In this document: piece by piece, positions 18,870 to 27,029 of the stretch
Layout of the letters: every line of letters starts with the position of its first letter
How positions within the stretch are numbered: the first letter of the stretch is position 1
From: JBDIAG01 sp963835085
GTDB lineage: Bacteria; Actinomycetota; Actinomycetes; Actinomycetales; CAWJMD01
Length of the DNA: 64,000 nt
Assembly (NCBI GenBank): GCA_963835085.1
Contig: CAWIED010000001.1
Span: 1,054,001-1,118,000 of the forward strand
Reading direction: 5' to 3'
Made by a program: the position numbers and the translations under genes
Notes under the pieces: model-generated
The model's input: only the letters and a program-made list of their open reading frames with translations
The model's database searches: none
Told to the model about the DNA's origin: nothing

Positions 18870-19459
18870 GAGGCTCGACTCTCCGTCTGGGCAGGTGGTG
18901 GGAAGACAGCGGCAAAGGTTGAGCGCACGCGGTCGTCGAGGGAGGCCTGGTCGATGACCGCCAGCTTGCCGTCGAGGTGGAGGAAGGCCAGCCCGTGGGC
19001 GAGCGACCACCCAGCCGTGGCCAACGTCATGGGGTCGGATTGTGGGAAGACCGCGGCCATCACGGCGGCGAGATACGCGTGCAAGGCTGTGGCCGCGCGT
19101 ACTCGATCGTCGTCCTGGTCGTCGCATGGTCGCCCGAACATGAGCCGGAAGAGCGCGGGCCTGCGCAGTGCGAAGCGTACGTAGCTGACGGCGAGCTCGC
19201 CGACCTCGGCAGGGGACGCCGGCGGTTGCCTGCCTGCCGTGAGCTCGCTCATCAGATCACGCAACCCCTGCACTGCCAGCGCCGACTCCAGCGCCTCACG
19301 GTCAGCGAAATGACGGTAAGGAGCGGCCGTAGACACGCCCGCCCGGCGAGCGAGCGCACGCAGCGAGAAGGGCTCGCCAGCCTCGAGCATTTCCAGGGCG
19401 ACCAGGACCAGCGTCGCATGTAGATCACCGTGGTGGTAGCTGAGCTTTGGGGAGGTCAT
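18866..19459 (-). CDS. TetR-family regulator, first gene of the DJ-1 operon
   Basis: 197 residues from ATG 19459 (MTSPKLSYHHGDLHATLV); GTG 19465 is an alternative closer to AGAGGGG. The HTH reads FSLRALARRAGVSTAAPYRH followed by FADREALE, typical of the TetR_C_13 (WHG) group with C-terminal motif AGWSLAHGLAFLHLDG. It overlaps the DJ-1 start by 4 bases, so regulator and enzyme are co-translated. A near-perfect 15-bp palindrome at 19488-19502 is the probable autoregulatory operator. Confidence 0.9.
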   Translation of the reverse strand: MTSPKLSYHHGDLHATLVLVALEMLEAGEPFSLRALARRAGVSTAAPYRHFADREALESALAVQGLRDLMSELTAGRQPPASPAEVGELAVSYVRFALRRPALFRLMFGRPCDDQDDDRVRAATALHAYLAAVMAAVFPQSDPMTLATAGWSLAHGLAFLHLDGKLAVIDQASLDDRVRSTFAAVFPPPAQTESRAS

Positions 19460-19487
19460 GGCCACCGACGTTCCCCTCTCGCGCGAA

Positions 19488-19502
19488 GTAAGCACTGTTT
19501 AC
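19488..19502. promoter_or_regulatory. Candidate TetR operator
   Basis: GTAAGCACTGTTTAC is palindromic at all but one pair (plus the centre) and lies about 30 bases upstream of the TetR start, where it would overlap the promoter. Function inferred from position. Confidence 0.55.
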
Positions 19503-19716
19503 ATTATCACGGCAGCACCATCTGGCCAGATTTTCGTCCCGATCTAGGAGTCGGCGCTGTGAACCACTGCAGCCTTGAGAGCGCCCGCACGTTGCGCTGG
19601 TATATCGTGATCCAGGCCGTTCCCAGTCTCGGCGCTGCCCTATCTATGGGAACGCCTGCAAGTGCGGAGGGCCGTGAATGCTCACGAGGATTCCCGCAGT
19701 CCGCATGATTGAACAA

Positions 19717-19793
19717 CAAGGTGGAGTGCGGTTTGATAGCGCACTTGACTGGGGGTCAGGGGGTCGCAGGTTCAAATCTCGTCAGCTCGACCA
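19717..19793 (+). tRNA. Degenerate tRNA-Pro(GGG)-like copy (pseudo-tRNA or att relic)
   Basis: About 70 bases match tRNA-Pro at 4734-4807 but in the opposite orientation. The anticodon loop CTGGGGG (GGG) and D-stem are intact. The acceptor 5' arm CAAGGTG pairs imperfectly with CAGCTCG and the T-stem GCAGG/CTCGT has a mismatch and wobbles. CCA is encoded after the discriminator A, unlike the other copy. It is most likely decayed, perhaps brought by a mobile element; expression as a functional tRNA is doubtful. Confidence 0.6.
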
Positions 19794-19917
19794 GAAGCAT
19801 GGCGTCGGCGGGTGCTCTGACCTGTTCTGATCCGCAGTCGGAGAGCCTGGGGACGGCTGCAACCCAAACCGGCGCGGCCATCCACACCGTATTCAACAAC
19901 TCTCACCCCCCGGGCCG

Positions 19918-19943
19918 GCACATCATCGGGCCCGATGATGTGC
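19918..19943. promoter_or_regulatory. 26-bp perfect palindrome
   Basis: Half-site GCACATCATCGGG is followed directly by its reverse complement with no spacer. It lies 190 bases upstream of a TetR gene and 125 bases downstream of the tRNA-like copy. It may be an operator or a recombination or cruciform site. Confidence 0.6.
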
Positions 19944-19987
19944 ACGTACTCACCGGACAAGACGGGCAGGTGCCTAGATGGTCCGGA

Positions 19988-20122
19988 TCAGTGGCCGTCG
20001 CCTCCGCCCAGCGCTTGCCGCGCCGGTGTGATGACCCGACGACTGATCCGCCAGCTGCCGTTGTGGCGACGCAGAGTGTCGTCGTGCGTCACACCCTGAA
20101 TCGCACCATTCCCCATGATCAT
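19988..20122 (-). pseudogene. C-terminal fragment of a SnoaL-like protein
   Basis: The minus-strand frame reads GVTHDDTLRRHNGSWRISRR and stops at 19988. This is the closing strand of SnoaL_4-type NTF2-fold proteins (DxLxR..dGWRIsrR). The N-terminal part is missing; upstream DNA is occupied by the TetR gene on the other strand. A truncated relic. Confidence 0.5.
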
Positions 20123-20134
20123 CAGCCCGCGTCG

Positions 20135-20710
20135 GTGTCCCTTGTGGAGCGCAAGCGACGTCTCGTGCGGGAGCGCATCATCCACGCCGCGGACGAGCTC
20201 TTTTCCACGCAAGGCTTCGACAACGTCTCGGTGAGCGACATAGCCGCGCGCGCGGATGTCGGCCGCACCACGTTCTTCCGTTACTTCGGGGACAAGCAGG
20301 AGGTCGTGTTCGCCAAAGAGCAAGAGATGCTCGACGCCATCGCCAGATCCGCGGCGCAAGGCTCCGGCGGTATCTCCCGAACCGCGAGCGAGGCCATCGA
20401 GCAGTTGTTCCCCATCGTCCTCGAGCTCTGCGAACAGGCGACCGCGGACCCTGAGGCGTACGCGCGTCACTTTCAGCTCCTCGATCAGCACGTCGAGCTG
20501 CGCGCCCGCGACGCCCTGAAAATGCAACAGATTGCGGACATGTTGACCGAGATCCTCACCGGCCGCGGTACGGATGAATCGATCGCTGTGTTCGCGGCTC
20601 AGGTGGCCCTTGCCTGCTATCAGGCAGCTAAACGCCGCGCGGATACCCCGGGCGCCCTACCGGCTGAGACGCGGGCTGCCTTCGAGCTGGCGCTGACACT
20701 GGGTCAGTGA
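20135..20710 (+). CDS. TetR-family regulator
   Basis: 191 residues from GTG 20135 (or GTG 20144); the frame stays open upstream through the tRNA-like copy but that part is not protein-like. The HTH is FDNVSVSDIAARADVGRTTF then FRYFGDKQEVVFAKEQEMLD, of the mycofactocin-like TetR type with an all-helical C-terminal domain. A 26-bp palindrome lies upstream. Next downstream is an MBL hydrolase with its own MarR, so the target is unclear. Confidence 0.85.
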   Translation: MSLVERKRRLVRERIIHAADELFSTQGFDNVSVSDIAARADVGRTTFFRYFGDKQEVVFAKEQEMLDAIARSAAQGSGGISRTASEAIEQLFPIVLELCEQATADPEAYARHFQLLDQHVELRARDALKMQQIADMLTEILTGRGTDESIAVFAAQVALACYQAAKRRADTPGALPAETRAAFELALTLGQ

Positions 20711-20831
20711 TGACCGCACGTGAAGGCGCGGAATGGTGATGATGAAACGCATCCCATATTGCTCTGTGGCTCTCTAACCGCTATCAACCTCGCTGTCGGT
20801 CGATGCTAGGGCTGCGTAGAGATCATCTTGT

Positions 20832-20846
20832 GTCGGATAATCTGAC
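20832..20846. promoter_or_regulatory. Promoter/operator candidate of the MBL-MarR operon
   Basis: GTCGGATAATCTGAC is a 15-bp inverted repeat (6 of 7 arm pairs) that contains a GATAAT -10-like hexamer, 17 bases before the ATG at 20863. Binding by the MarR encoded in the operon would block initiation. Confidence 0.45.
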
Positions 20847-20862
20847 GTCGTACGATGTGGAC

Positions 20863-21720
20863 ATGCCGACGCTTCCCGCGCCAACGTTTTGGTCAGATCC
20901 CCTGCCGTGGGCTGCTCCGCCACCGGGCATGGCGATCTTCCAACTCCCGACGGGTACCTATGAGACGCGGGCGGCGTTTGCGTTTCGCGGTGGGTCATTT
21001 CGTGACAAACGACACTTTGCGGCCACGGCCATCCTGGTAGAACACCCGAAAGGCGATTTCCTTGTCGATGCGGGCTTCGGCGCTGACGTCGCCGCACATG
21101 TGGCCATGCTGTCGCCGTTTGCCCGCGCGCCTTTCCGGGCGGGCGAAACCGTGGGGCAGCAGCTGGACGACGCCGGTTACGACCGGAGCCGGCTTCGTGG
21201 GGTGTTCCTGACGCATTCGCACTGGGATCACTCGAGCGGGCTGGACTCACTCGAGGTTCCGATCTGGATGAATCGGGGCGAGCTCGATTACGCTGCGTCG
21301 GACGGTGACGGGAAGGTCTTCCGCTCTGTTTCTGTGGGGCATGAGATTCATGAATACAGCTTCGACGGTCCGTCCTATCTCGGTTTTGCGTCGAGCTTCG
21401 ATGTCTATGGTGACGGATCGATGGTGTTAGCTCTGGCAGGCGGACACACCCCCGGATCAGTGGTTGTCTTCGTGACCCTCCCGTCCGGCAAGAGGTACGC
21501 CTTCATCGGCGACCTGACATGGCAGTTGGACGGGATCCGCCGCCGGGTGGAGCGTCCATGGTTGCTGCGAACTCTTGCCGATAGCGACGCCGAACAGGTT
21601 CGCCACGGCATCGTGCGCGCAGCGGCTTTGACCGAGCTAATGCACGTGGTGCCCGCACACGACCGTGACGCTTACGACGGAATTCCCCTCCTGCATGGAT
21701 CGGAGTCGCACAATGACTAG
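20863..21720 (+). CDS. MBL-fold metallo-hydrolase (lactonase-like)
   Basis: 285 residues from ATG 20863; the 20 codons upstream back to 20803 overlap the promoter candidate. The metal-binding HxHxDH motif reads THSHWDHSSGL, with later ligands in LAGGHTPGS, FIGDLTW and VVPAHD. This pattern fits lactonase or other esterase-type metallo-beta-lactamase-fold enzymes; some degrade N-acyl homoserine lactones. It overlaps the start of the following MarR gene by 8 bases, so the two are co-expressed and the regulator probably senses the enzyme substrate. Confidence 0.87.
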   Translation: MPTLPAPTFWSDPLPWAAPPPGMAIFQLPTGTYETRAAFAFRGGSFRDKRHFAATAILVEHPKGDFLVDAGFGADVAAHVAMLSPFARAPFRAGETVGQQLDDAGYDRSRLRGVFLTHSHWDHSSGLDSLEVPIWMNRGELDYAASDGDGKVFRSVSVGHEIHEYSFDGPSYLGFASSFDVYGDGSMVLALAGGHTPGSVVVFVTLPSGKRYAFIGDLTWQLDGIRRRVERPWLLRTLADSDAEQVRHGIVRAAALTELMHVVPAHDRDAYDGIPLLHGSESHND

Positions 21721-22168
21721 CCCAGCAGCCCCGACGGTCGACTCGGAGATCACCTGGTTACTGCATCGAGCCGCGCAACGGATGCATGTGGCGACGGGCG
21801 AGAAAGCCGAGAAGCATGGGCTCCAGTTGCGTGACTATATCGTGTTGAGTGCGTTGGAAAAGTCGCCGGGGTTGACGCAGGTCGAGCTGGCGAAATCCCT
21901 CGGGCTCGACAAGACCACTCTCATGAGTCAACTAGACAAACTGGAGCGGGCCAACCTGGTTGTGCGTCATGCCGACCCCCACGACCGCCGTCGGCGCATC
22001 CCCGAGATCACCACGATGGGCAACGAGCTGCGTGCGCAGGTTGCACGCGACAGTGCCGAGACGGAACGGGAAGCCCTCTCCGGCTTCGACGAGCAAGACA
22101 TCGGCATATTCCGGCGGATGCTCTTCGCGATCATCGGCGATAGCGAAGACCCGGGTTCATGCTTGTAA
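21713..22168 (+). CDS. MarR-family regulator
   Basis: 151 residues from ATG 21713, which overlaps the MBL stop (ATGACTAG); GGAG lies 8 bases before. The HTH LTQVELAKSLGLDKTTLMSQ and wing VVRHADPHDRRRRIPEIT are standard. Autoregulation of the MBL-MarR operon through the inverted repeat at 20832-20846 is likely. Confidence 0.88.
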   Translation: MTSPAAPTVDSEITWLLHRAAQRMHVATGEKAEKHGLQLRDYIVLSALEKSPGLTQVELAKSLGLDKTTLMSQLDKLERANLVVRHADPHDRRRRIPEITTMGNELRAQVARDSAETEREALSGFDEQDIGIFRRMLFAIIGDSEDPGSCL

Positions 22169-22228
22169 GGGCTGATCGCGATGGTGAGAGTGAGCATCGC
22201 CAGCCTCACGACCGGCACGCATCGCCGC

Positions 22229-22417
22229 TCACGCTCCGGGCATCGTGAGCACGATCTTGCCGACAGCCTCACCTGAGCGGAGCCGGTCGGCGGCCTGGCG
22301 GAAGTCGCTGAGGTGCCGGTACGACAGGTGGTCGAGGTCGATCTGCGAGATGGGGCCGCCGAGCCGGGCGATATTGACCACGTGCCCGTCCTCGGTGGTG
22401 CCTCGCATCCCTGTCAC
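22229..22417 (-). pseudogene. Internally deleted remnant of a quinone-oxidoreductase-type MDR gene
   Basis: 62 codons. GHVVNIARLGGPISQIDLDH matches the late Rossmann region of zinc-independent MDR alcohol/quinone reductases, and AADRLRSGEAVGKIVLTMPG is their exact C-terminus. In family members some 60 residues separate these segments, so an in-frame deletion has joined them. The N-terminal two-thirds is absent. It overlaps the SDR stop upstream. Not expected to be functional. Confidence 0.65.
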
Positions 22418-23247
22418 TCGGTGATGTCGAGGTCCAAGCCGAGCTCACGGGAGGCTTCGGCCTGCGCGGTGATGAGGCGGCCCTTGTCTGCGACCGCGGG
22501 AATCGCGTCAGAGCCTGCGACGAAGCGCAGCGGCGGCTCGTCCAGCTCCGCGACCGAGATCAGTGCCCTCGCGAGCTTGACGGGATCGCCGGACTGCTGC
22601 CCGTTCATCGACCGCCAACCTGCCTTCGTCTGCTTTGTGCGCTCTGCGTAATCATCGATCGACAGGTCCGCCCATGAGGTGGAGGCCTCCTCGAGCAGCT
22701 CGGTGCGGAAGAAGCCGGGCTCGACGATGGTGGTCTTGATGCCGAACGGCTCGAGGTCGAAGCGCAGCGATTCCATCCACCCCTCCAGAGCGAACTTCGT
22801 GGTGGCATACGCGACGCAGAACTCCTGGCCGATGATCCCGGCGAGCGAGGTGATCGTCATGATGTGCCCCGAGCGCTGATGGCGCATCACGGGCAGCACC
22901 GCGCGGGTGACGTTCATCGGGCCGAACAGGTTCGTCTCCACCTGCGCACGCATCAACTGGTCGGAGATCTCCTCGAAGTAGCCTGCCTGGAACATCGCCG
23001 CGTTGTTGAGCAGCACGTCGATGCGGCCGAACTGGCCCACCGCAGCAGCTACGACGGCTCCGGCGGCTTCGGGCCTCGTGATGTCCAGCGACGCGGTCAG
23101 CAAATTCTCGTGCTCGCCGAGCAACTGCTCGACCTTCTGCGCGTTGCGGGCGGTCGCGATGACCCGGTGACCGCTATCCAGTGCCTGGCGGGCGAGGTCC
23201 GTGCCCATGCCGCGTCCGGCACCGGTGATCAGAATAACCTTGCTCAT
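22414..23247 (-). CDS. Classical short-chain dehydrogenase/reductase
   Basis: 277 residues. The cofactor motif TGAGRGMG, the NNAA motif, catalytic Ser in TITSLAG and YATTK are all present, giving a complete active site. The basic residue after strand 2 (ATARNAQK) suggests NADP. Relatives act on ketones and aldehydes. The gene is divergent from an aldo-keto reductase about 300 bases away and followed by a deleted MDR oxidoreductase relic, so this was a carbonyl-reduction cluster. The 297-base divergent spacer 23248-23544 shows no gene or clear operator. Confidence 0.9.
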   Translation of the reverse strand: MSKVILITGAGRGMGTDLARQALDSGHRVIATARNAQKVEQLLGEHENLLTASLDITRPEAAGAVVAAAVGQFGRIDVLLNNAAMFQAGYFEEISDQLMRAQVETNLFGPMNVTRAVLPVMRHQRSGHIMTITSLAGIIGQEFCVAYATTKFALEGWMESLRFDLEPFGIKTTIVEPGFFRTELLEEASTSWADLSIDDYAERTKQTKAGWRSMNGQQSGDPVKLARALISVAELDEPPLRFVAGSDAIPAVADKGRLITAQAEASRELGLDLDITE

Positions 23248-23544
23248 AGAGTGTGCTCCATTGTGTCAGAGTGGTTTTCGTGTGTCTTCCTGCTCGCCCT
23301 CTCGAGGACGTGCCTCATTGCACACCTGGCTCCGGGTGCGCGGGAGTGTCTGGCGTTCCGGGCACTGCCAGTACCTCCCGCCGGAAAGGCGCCCGCCCAC
23401 GAGCTATGCCGGGAAGGGCTTCTCCAGGTAATGACAGTGCCTGTTTCTGCCAGGTGCTGGTCGCGCAGGATGGGCAAGACACAGCACCGCCGAAGTCTCG
23501 CAGCACTCACACCCCGAACCTGAACCAGAGAAAGCAGGTCTGTC

Positions 23545-24562
23545 ATGCAGTACCGTCCGCTCGGCGGCACCGGCGTCAAGGTCAGTCCGCTCTGCTTGGG
23601 TGCGATGATGTTCGGCCCGTGGGGCAATGACGATAAGCAGGACTCGATCCGCATCATCCACCGCGCGCTGGATGCCGGCATCAATTTCCTCGACACCGCC
23701 GATGTTTACTCGGGTGGCGTCTCCGAAGAGATTGTCGGCGAGGCGCTGCAGAGTCGCCGCGACGAGGTATTCCTCGCCACGAAGTTCTTCATGCCAATGG
23801 ACGATGATCCGAACCACCGCGGCGGGTCCAGGCGATGGATCCTACGCGAGGTCGAGAACTCCCTGCGCCGTCTGAACACTGACTACATCGACCTCTATCA
23901 GGTCCACCGTCCCAGCCCCGACACCGACATGGGGGAGACTCTCGGCGCACTCACCGACCTCGTCCGTCAGGGCAAGGTGCGCTACATCGGATCGTCTTCC
24001 TACTCCGGATCTCAAATCGTCGAAGCGCAATGGGTTTCGCGCGAGCGCCGCCTGGAACGATTCGTCACTGAGCAGCCGCCCTACTCCTTGCTCGTCCGCG
24101 GCATCGAGGAAGACATCCTGCCGACCATCCGGCGGCACGCGATGGGGTCACTCACCTATAGCCCGCTCGGCGGGGGCTGGCTCTCGGGTCGTTGGCGCAA
24201 AGGCTCGGCCTCCGCCCCGACGTCGAGCGCACGCCCCAGCACCCGGTTCGACATGACGACGCCCGCGAACCAGCGCAAAACTCGACGTCGTCGAGAACCT
24301 CGCTCTGCTCGCCGAGCAGGCGGGGATAACGCTCATTGAGATGGCGATCGCGTTCGTGATCCACCACCCGGCGGTCACTGCAGCGATTGTCGGCCCGCGC
24401 ACCATGGAACAACTCGAGTCCTACCTGCCGGCCGCCGACATCGTCCTGCCCCTCGACGTGCTCGACCGCATCGACGAGATCGTCGCCCCCGGTGTCACCC
24501 TCAACCCCGACGACAACAGCTACGGAGCCCACGAACTCACCCCGGGTGAACGTCGTCGCTAG
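23545..24562 (+). CDS. Aldo/keto reductase, frameshifted
   Basis: The reading begins MQYRPLGGTGVKVSPLCLGA and has the catalytic Asp/Tyr region NFLDTADVYSGGVSEE, Lys in FLATKFFM and His in YQVHRPSPDTDM, so the tetrad is present. After about 24275 homology moves to the next frame (AKLDVVENLALLAEQAG, then TAAIVGPRTMEQLESYL), consistent with an extra A in a run of four. Reconstructed length about 338 is normal for this NADPH-dependent family. As read, the protein is cut to 264 residues with a scrambled end. Confidence 0.85.
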
Positions 24563-24587
24563 CTCGGGCTCGCCTGTTCCGCTTAAC

Positions 24588-24621
24588 CTCTGTATGCTCA
24601 GTGATAATTGAGAATACAGAG
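24588..24621. promoter_or_regulatory. Long inverted-repeat operator upstream of monooxygenase/GbsR pair
   Basis: Arms CTCTGTATGCTCA (24588-24600) and TGAGAATACAGAG (24609-24621) match at 12 of 13 positions around GTGATAAT. It lies 16 bases before the ATG of the monooxygenase, whose operon includes a GbsR/MarR regulator, its likely binder. Confidence 0.6.
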
Positions 24622-24637
24622 ATTTGGGGGCGGGTTC

Positions 24638-25789
24638 ATGAAGGTGTTGATCTCCGGGGGCGGTGTCGCCGGCCTGGCGTTGGCCGTCGGTCTCGATCGG
24701 CTCGGGCTCGACGCGACGGTCGTCGAGCGAGCGAGTCGGTTCGAAGCGCTCGGGCATTTCATCGCCTTGAAGGGGGCAGGCTTCGACGCGGTCAGGGAAC
24801 TCGGGCTGGAGGAAGCCTGTCGAGCGCGTGAGGCCTCATTTCGACAGGTGATGATGATGAATGCCGGAGGCAGGCTGCTACGGCTCGGCAGCACCGACGA
24901 GTTCGACCAGAATCTGGGCGGATATATCCTCTTTCGCCGCTCGGATCTGCACGCCGCACTCTATGGAGCGCTCGGCGGGGGAACCGACCTGAGACAAGGC
25001 GTTTGGATCACTTCGTTTCGAGGCGTTGGGTCGAAGGTGGAAGTCGATTTCAACGACGGTTCGGAAGGGTCTTTCGACTTCGTTGTTGGTGCGGATGGGA
25101 TTCACTCTTCTGTCCGCAGGAAACTGTTCGGTGAAGGCTACCTCCATGCCTTTGGCGGTCGTTACCTGGGTCTGACCCTAAGCTATGAACACGGGCTTTC
25201 CACGGATTTCGAGCGCGTGTACTTCGGTCCGGGGCAGACCGTAGCCCTGATGCCGACAGATCCCGGTCGGGTCTCCGCGATTGTTTACCATGGTGATGGC
25301 GGGGATCCGGTTCCCGAAGACCCTCGCCATTTTCGTAGGTTTCTGACGACGGCATATTCCCACTTTGCCCCTGAGGTTCTTCGGGTATTCGACGCGCTCG
25401 ACGACACCTCGTACGTGTTCGCAGACACGATCGCGCAGGTTAGAACGCCGCACATCGTCAAGGGCAGAATAGCCCTCATCGGTGATGCCGCCCACAGCCC
25501 GACGTTCATGTCAGGTATGGGCAGCGCACTGGCGCTCCAGGACGCTCGGTCTCTCGCGCGCCATCTGGCGCGAACCCAATCTCCAGCCGCTCTACTTGAC
25601 TACCAGGCCGAGATGAGTCCGATAGCGAGTAGTTATGCTTCGAATGCTCGCGCGATGCGTCCGATGCTGCTCAGCAGGCGGCCATGGGTCTCTTCCGCAA
25701 GAGATGCTGCTTTGAGAGTCGCGCCAGCGTGGCTCATGGATCGTGGTTCGCGCGACTTCTACAGCACGAAAGGTTCGGGTGTGACGTGA
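24638..25789 (+). CDS. FAD-dependent monooxygenase
   Basis: 383 residues from ATG 24638, where MKVLISGGGVAGLALAVGL gives the canonical Rossmann start; the frame opens at 24608 inside the operator. DG motif FVVGADGIHSSVRRKLFGEG and GD motif GRIALIGDAAHSPTFMSGMG are intact. It belongs to the same class A group as tetracycline-inactivating and polyketide-tailoring enzymes. The stop overlaps the start of the downstream GbsR-type regulator (GTGA), so enzyme and regulator are co-translated. Codon GC is a little lower than for neighbours, hinting at transfer. Confidence 0.88.
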   Translation: MKVLISGGGVAGLALAVGLDRLGLDATVVERASRFEALGHFIALKGAGFDAVRELGLEEACRAREASFRQVMMMNAGGRLLRLGSTDEFDQNLGGYILFRRSDLHAALYGALGGGTDLRQGVWITSFRGVGSKVEVDFNDGSEGSFDFVVGADGIHSSVRRKLFGEGYLHAFGGRYLGLTLSYEHGLSTDFERVYFGPGQTVALMPTDPGRVSAIVYHGDGGDPVPEDPRHFRRFLTTAYSHFAPEVLRVFDALDDTSYVFADTIAQVRTPHIVKGRIALIGDAAHSPTFMSGMGSALALQDARSLARHLARTQSPAALLDYQAEMSPIASSYASNARAMRPMLLSRRPWVSSARDAALRVAPAWLMDRGSRDFYSTKGSGVT

Positions 25790-26226
25790 ATCAGGACATC
25801 GAGCACTTCATCGAGCGCGCCGGGCTCGTCTTCGAGGCAGAGGGGATGCCGAGAATGGCCGGCCGCATCCTGGGATACCTCATGGTGAGCTCTCCGGCAG
25901 AACAGTCGATCGCCGGGCTGATGTCGGCTCTCGCTGCAAGCAATGGGTCGATCAGCACAATGACGAGGTTTCTTGAAGGCCAGGGTTATCTACGGCGCGT
26001 GGTTGTCAGAGGTGATCGGAAGGACTACTTCGTGCTTCGTTCGGGAGTCGCCGAGTCCATCCTCGACGCATCAAGGCGTAGTTTCACACGCCTTGCGGCG
26101 CTTTTCGAAGAAGGACTGGTGATTGCCGGCGATGACCGGCCTGCGCTGGCCGAAGCCCGCGATCTCTTCAGCTTCATCGGGGAGCGGTACCCAGCATTGA
26201 TCGAAGAGTGGCGCGCGAGTCGCTGA
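25786..26226 (+). CDS. GbsR/MarR-type transcriptional regulator
   Basis: 146 residues from GTG 25786 overlapping the monooxygenase stop by 4 bases. The opening FIERAGLVFEAEGMPRMAGR and ILGYLMVSSPAEQSIAGLMS are the hallmark of GbsR-like regulators; the HTH is SALAASNGSISTMTRFLEGQ and the wing YLRRVVVRGDRKDYFVL. Autorepression through the 34-bp inverted repeat at 24588 is inferred. Confidence 0.85.
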   Translation: MNQDIEHFIERAGLVFEAEGMPRMAGRILGYLMVSSPAEQSIAGLMSALAASNGSISTMTRFLEGQGYLRRVVVRGDRKDYFVLRSGVAESILDASRRSFTRLAALFEEGLVIAGDDRPALAEARDLFSFIGERYPALIEEWRASR

Positions 26227-26244
26227 AACGCACCTCTCCGGCGC

Positions 26245-26877
26245 CTAGGGCGAGCCGGGAATGCCGCTGACGGGTTGTCTGAGGATGGTACGTAGCTTCT
26301 CTGGGGCGCTCTTGCGAGGGTCGCTGAAGTAGATCTCGTGATGTTTGCCGACCAAACACAGGCCGTTGTCCGGAATGAATTTGTGGTGCATCCGTGCCAG
26401 AACAGCAGCTTCGTCGTCGAAGGAGCCGATGTGCAGTGTCTGCACACAGCGCCCTTCGGACAACGTTTCCAGACGGACATCGCCGAGGCGCGTCGGGCGA
26501 TCTTTGGCTCCGGCCTGCTCGACGGCGGTGTCGAACATCTGCTGGTCGATCCAGGCTGGAGCCAGGATCATCATCGTCCAGTCCCATCGAGACTTGTCGC
26601 GCGATGCGGTGAAGGCGTCCATGTCCTCGGCCCACCACAGGCCCTCCAAGGGTGGGACGACGTAGTCGCGTTCGAGGTCTCGTTTGCTGGCGAATTTCAG
26701 CTTGTAGGCCACGGGATAGAGCGCTCGGACTGCTTCGGTGTAGTCCGGTGAGGTGTTCGGGTCACCGTGGCCGTCGATCATGAGGTATTGCAGGTCAGGC
26801 AGGTGCACGATCCGGAACTGGTCTCGTGTGGCCTGATAGCCGTCGAGCGTCTTCTTGAAGTCAATCTTGTCGGTCAT
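26245..26877 (-). CDS. GyrI-like small-molecule-binding domain protein
   Basis: 210 residues. MTDKIDFKKTLDGYQATRDQ, VDLPDLQYLMIDG-like opening (here HLPDLQYLMIDGHGDPNTSP) and the repeated half-domain GRCVQTLHIGSFDDEAAVL with a final DPRKSAPEKLRTILRQP tail match stand-alone GyrI-like proteins. The family binds hydrophobic cations or drugs; some hydrolyse cyclopropanoid toxins. It converges on the GbsR gene (18-base gap) and is divergent from the MarR-GNAT gene at 27030. Confidence 0.85.
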   Translation of the reverse strand: MTDKIDFKKTLDGYQATRDQFRIVHLPDLQYLMIDGHGDPNTSPDYTEAVRALYPVAYKLKFASKRDLERDYVVPPLEGLWWAEDMDAFTASRDKSRWDWTMMILAPAWIDQQMFDTAVEQAGAKDRPTRLGDVRLETLSEGRCVQTLHIGSFDDEAAVLARMHHKFIPDNGLCLVGKHHEIYFSDPRKSAPEKLRTILRQPVSGIPGSP

Positions 26878-27029
26878 CCTGGCGTGCAGCGGCTCAGCCC
26901 TGCGTGTCCTCCTCTGCCAAATCTCTGTCGCTCGCGGCTAGTGCCGTGGCGATGGCACGGGTGCTTGACCTTCCTATCAGCTTGCGTAATTGTGTTCCAC
27001 GCTCCAATTTATCTGACTATGATCAGAGA

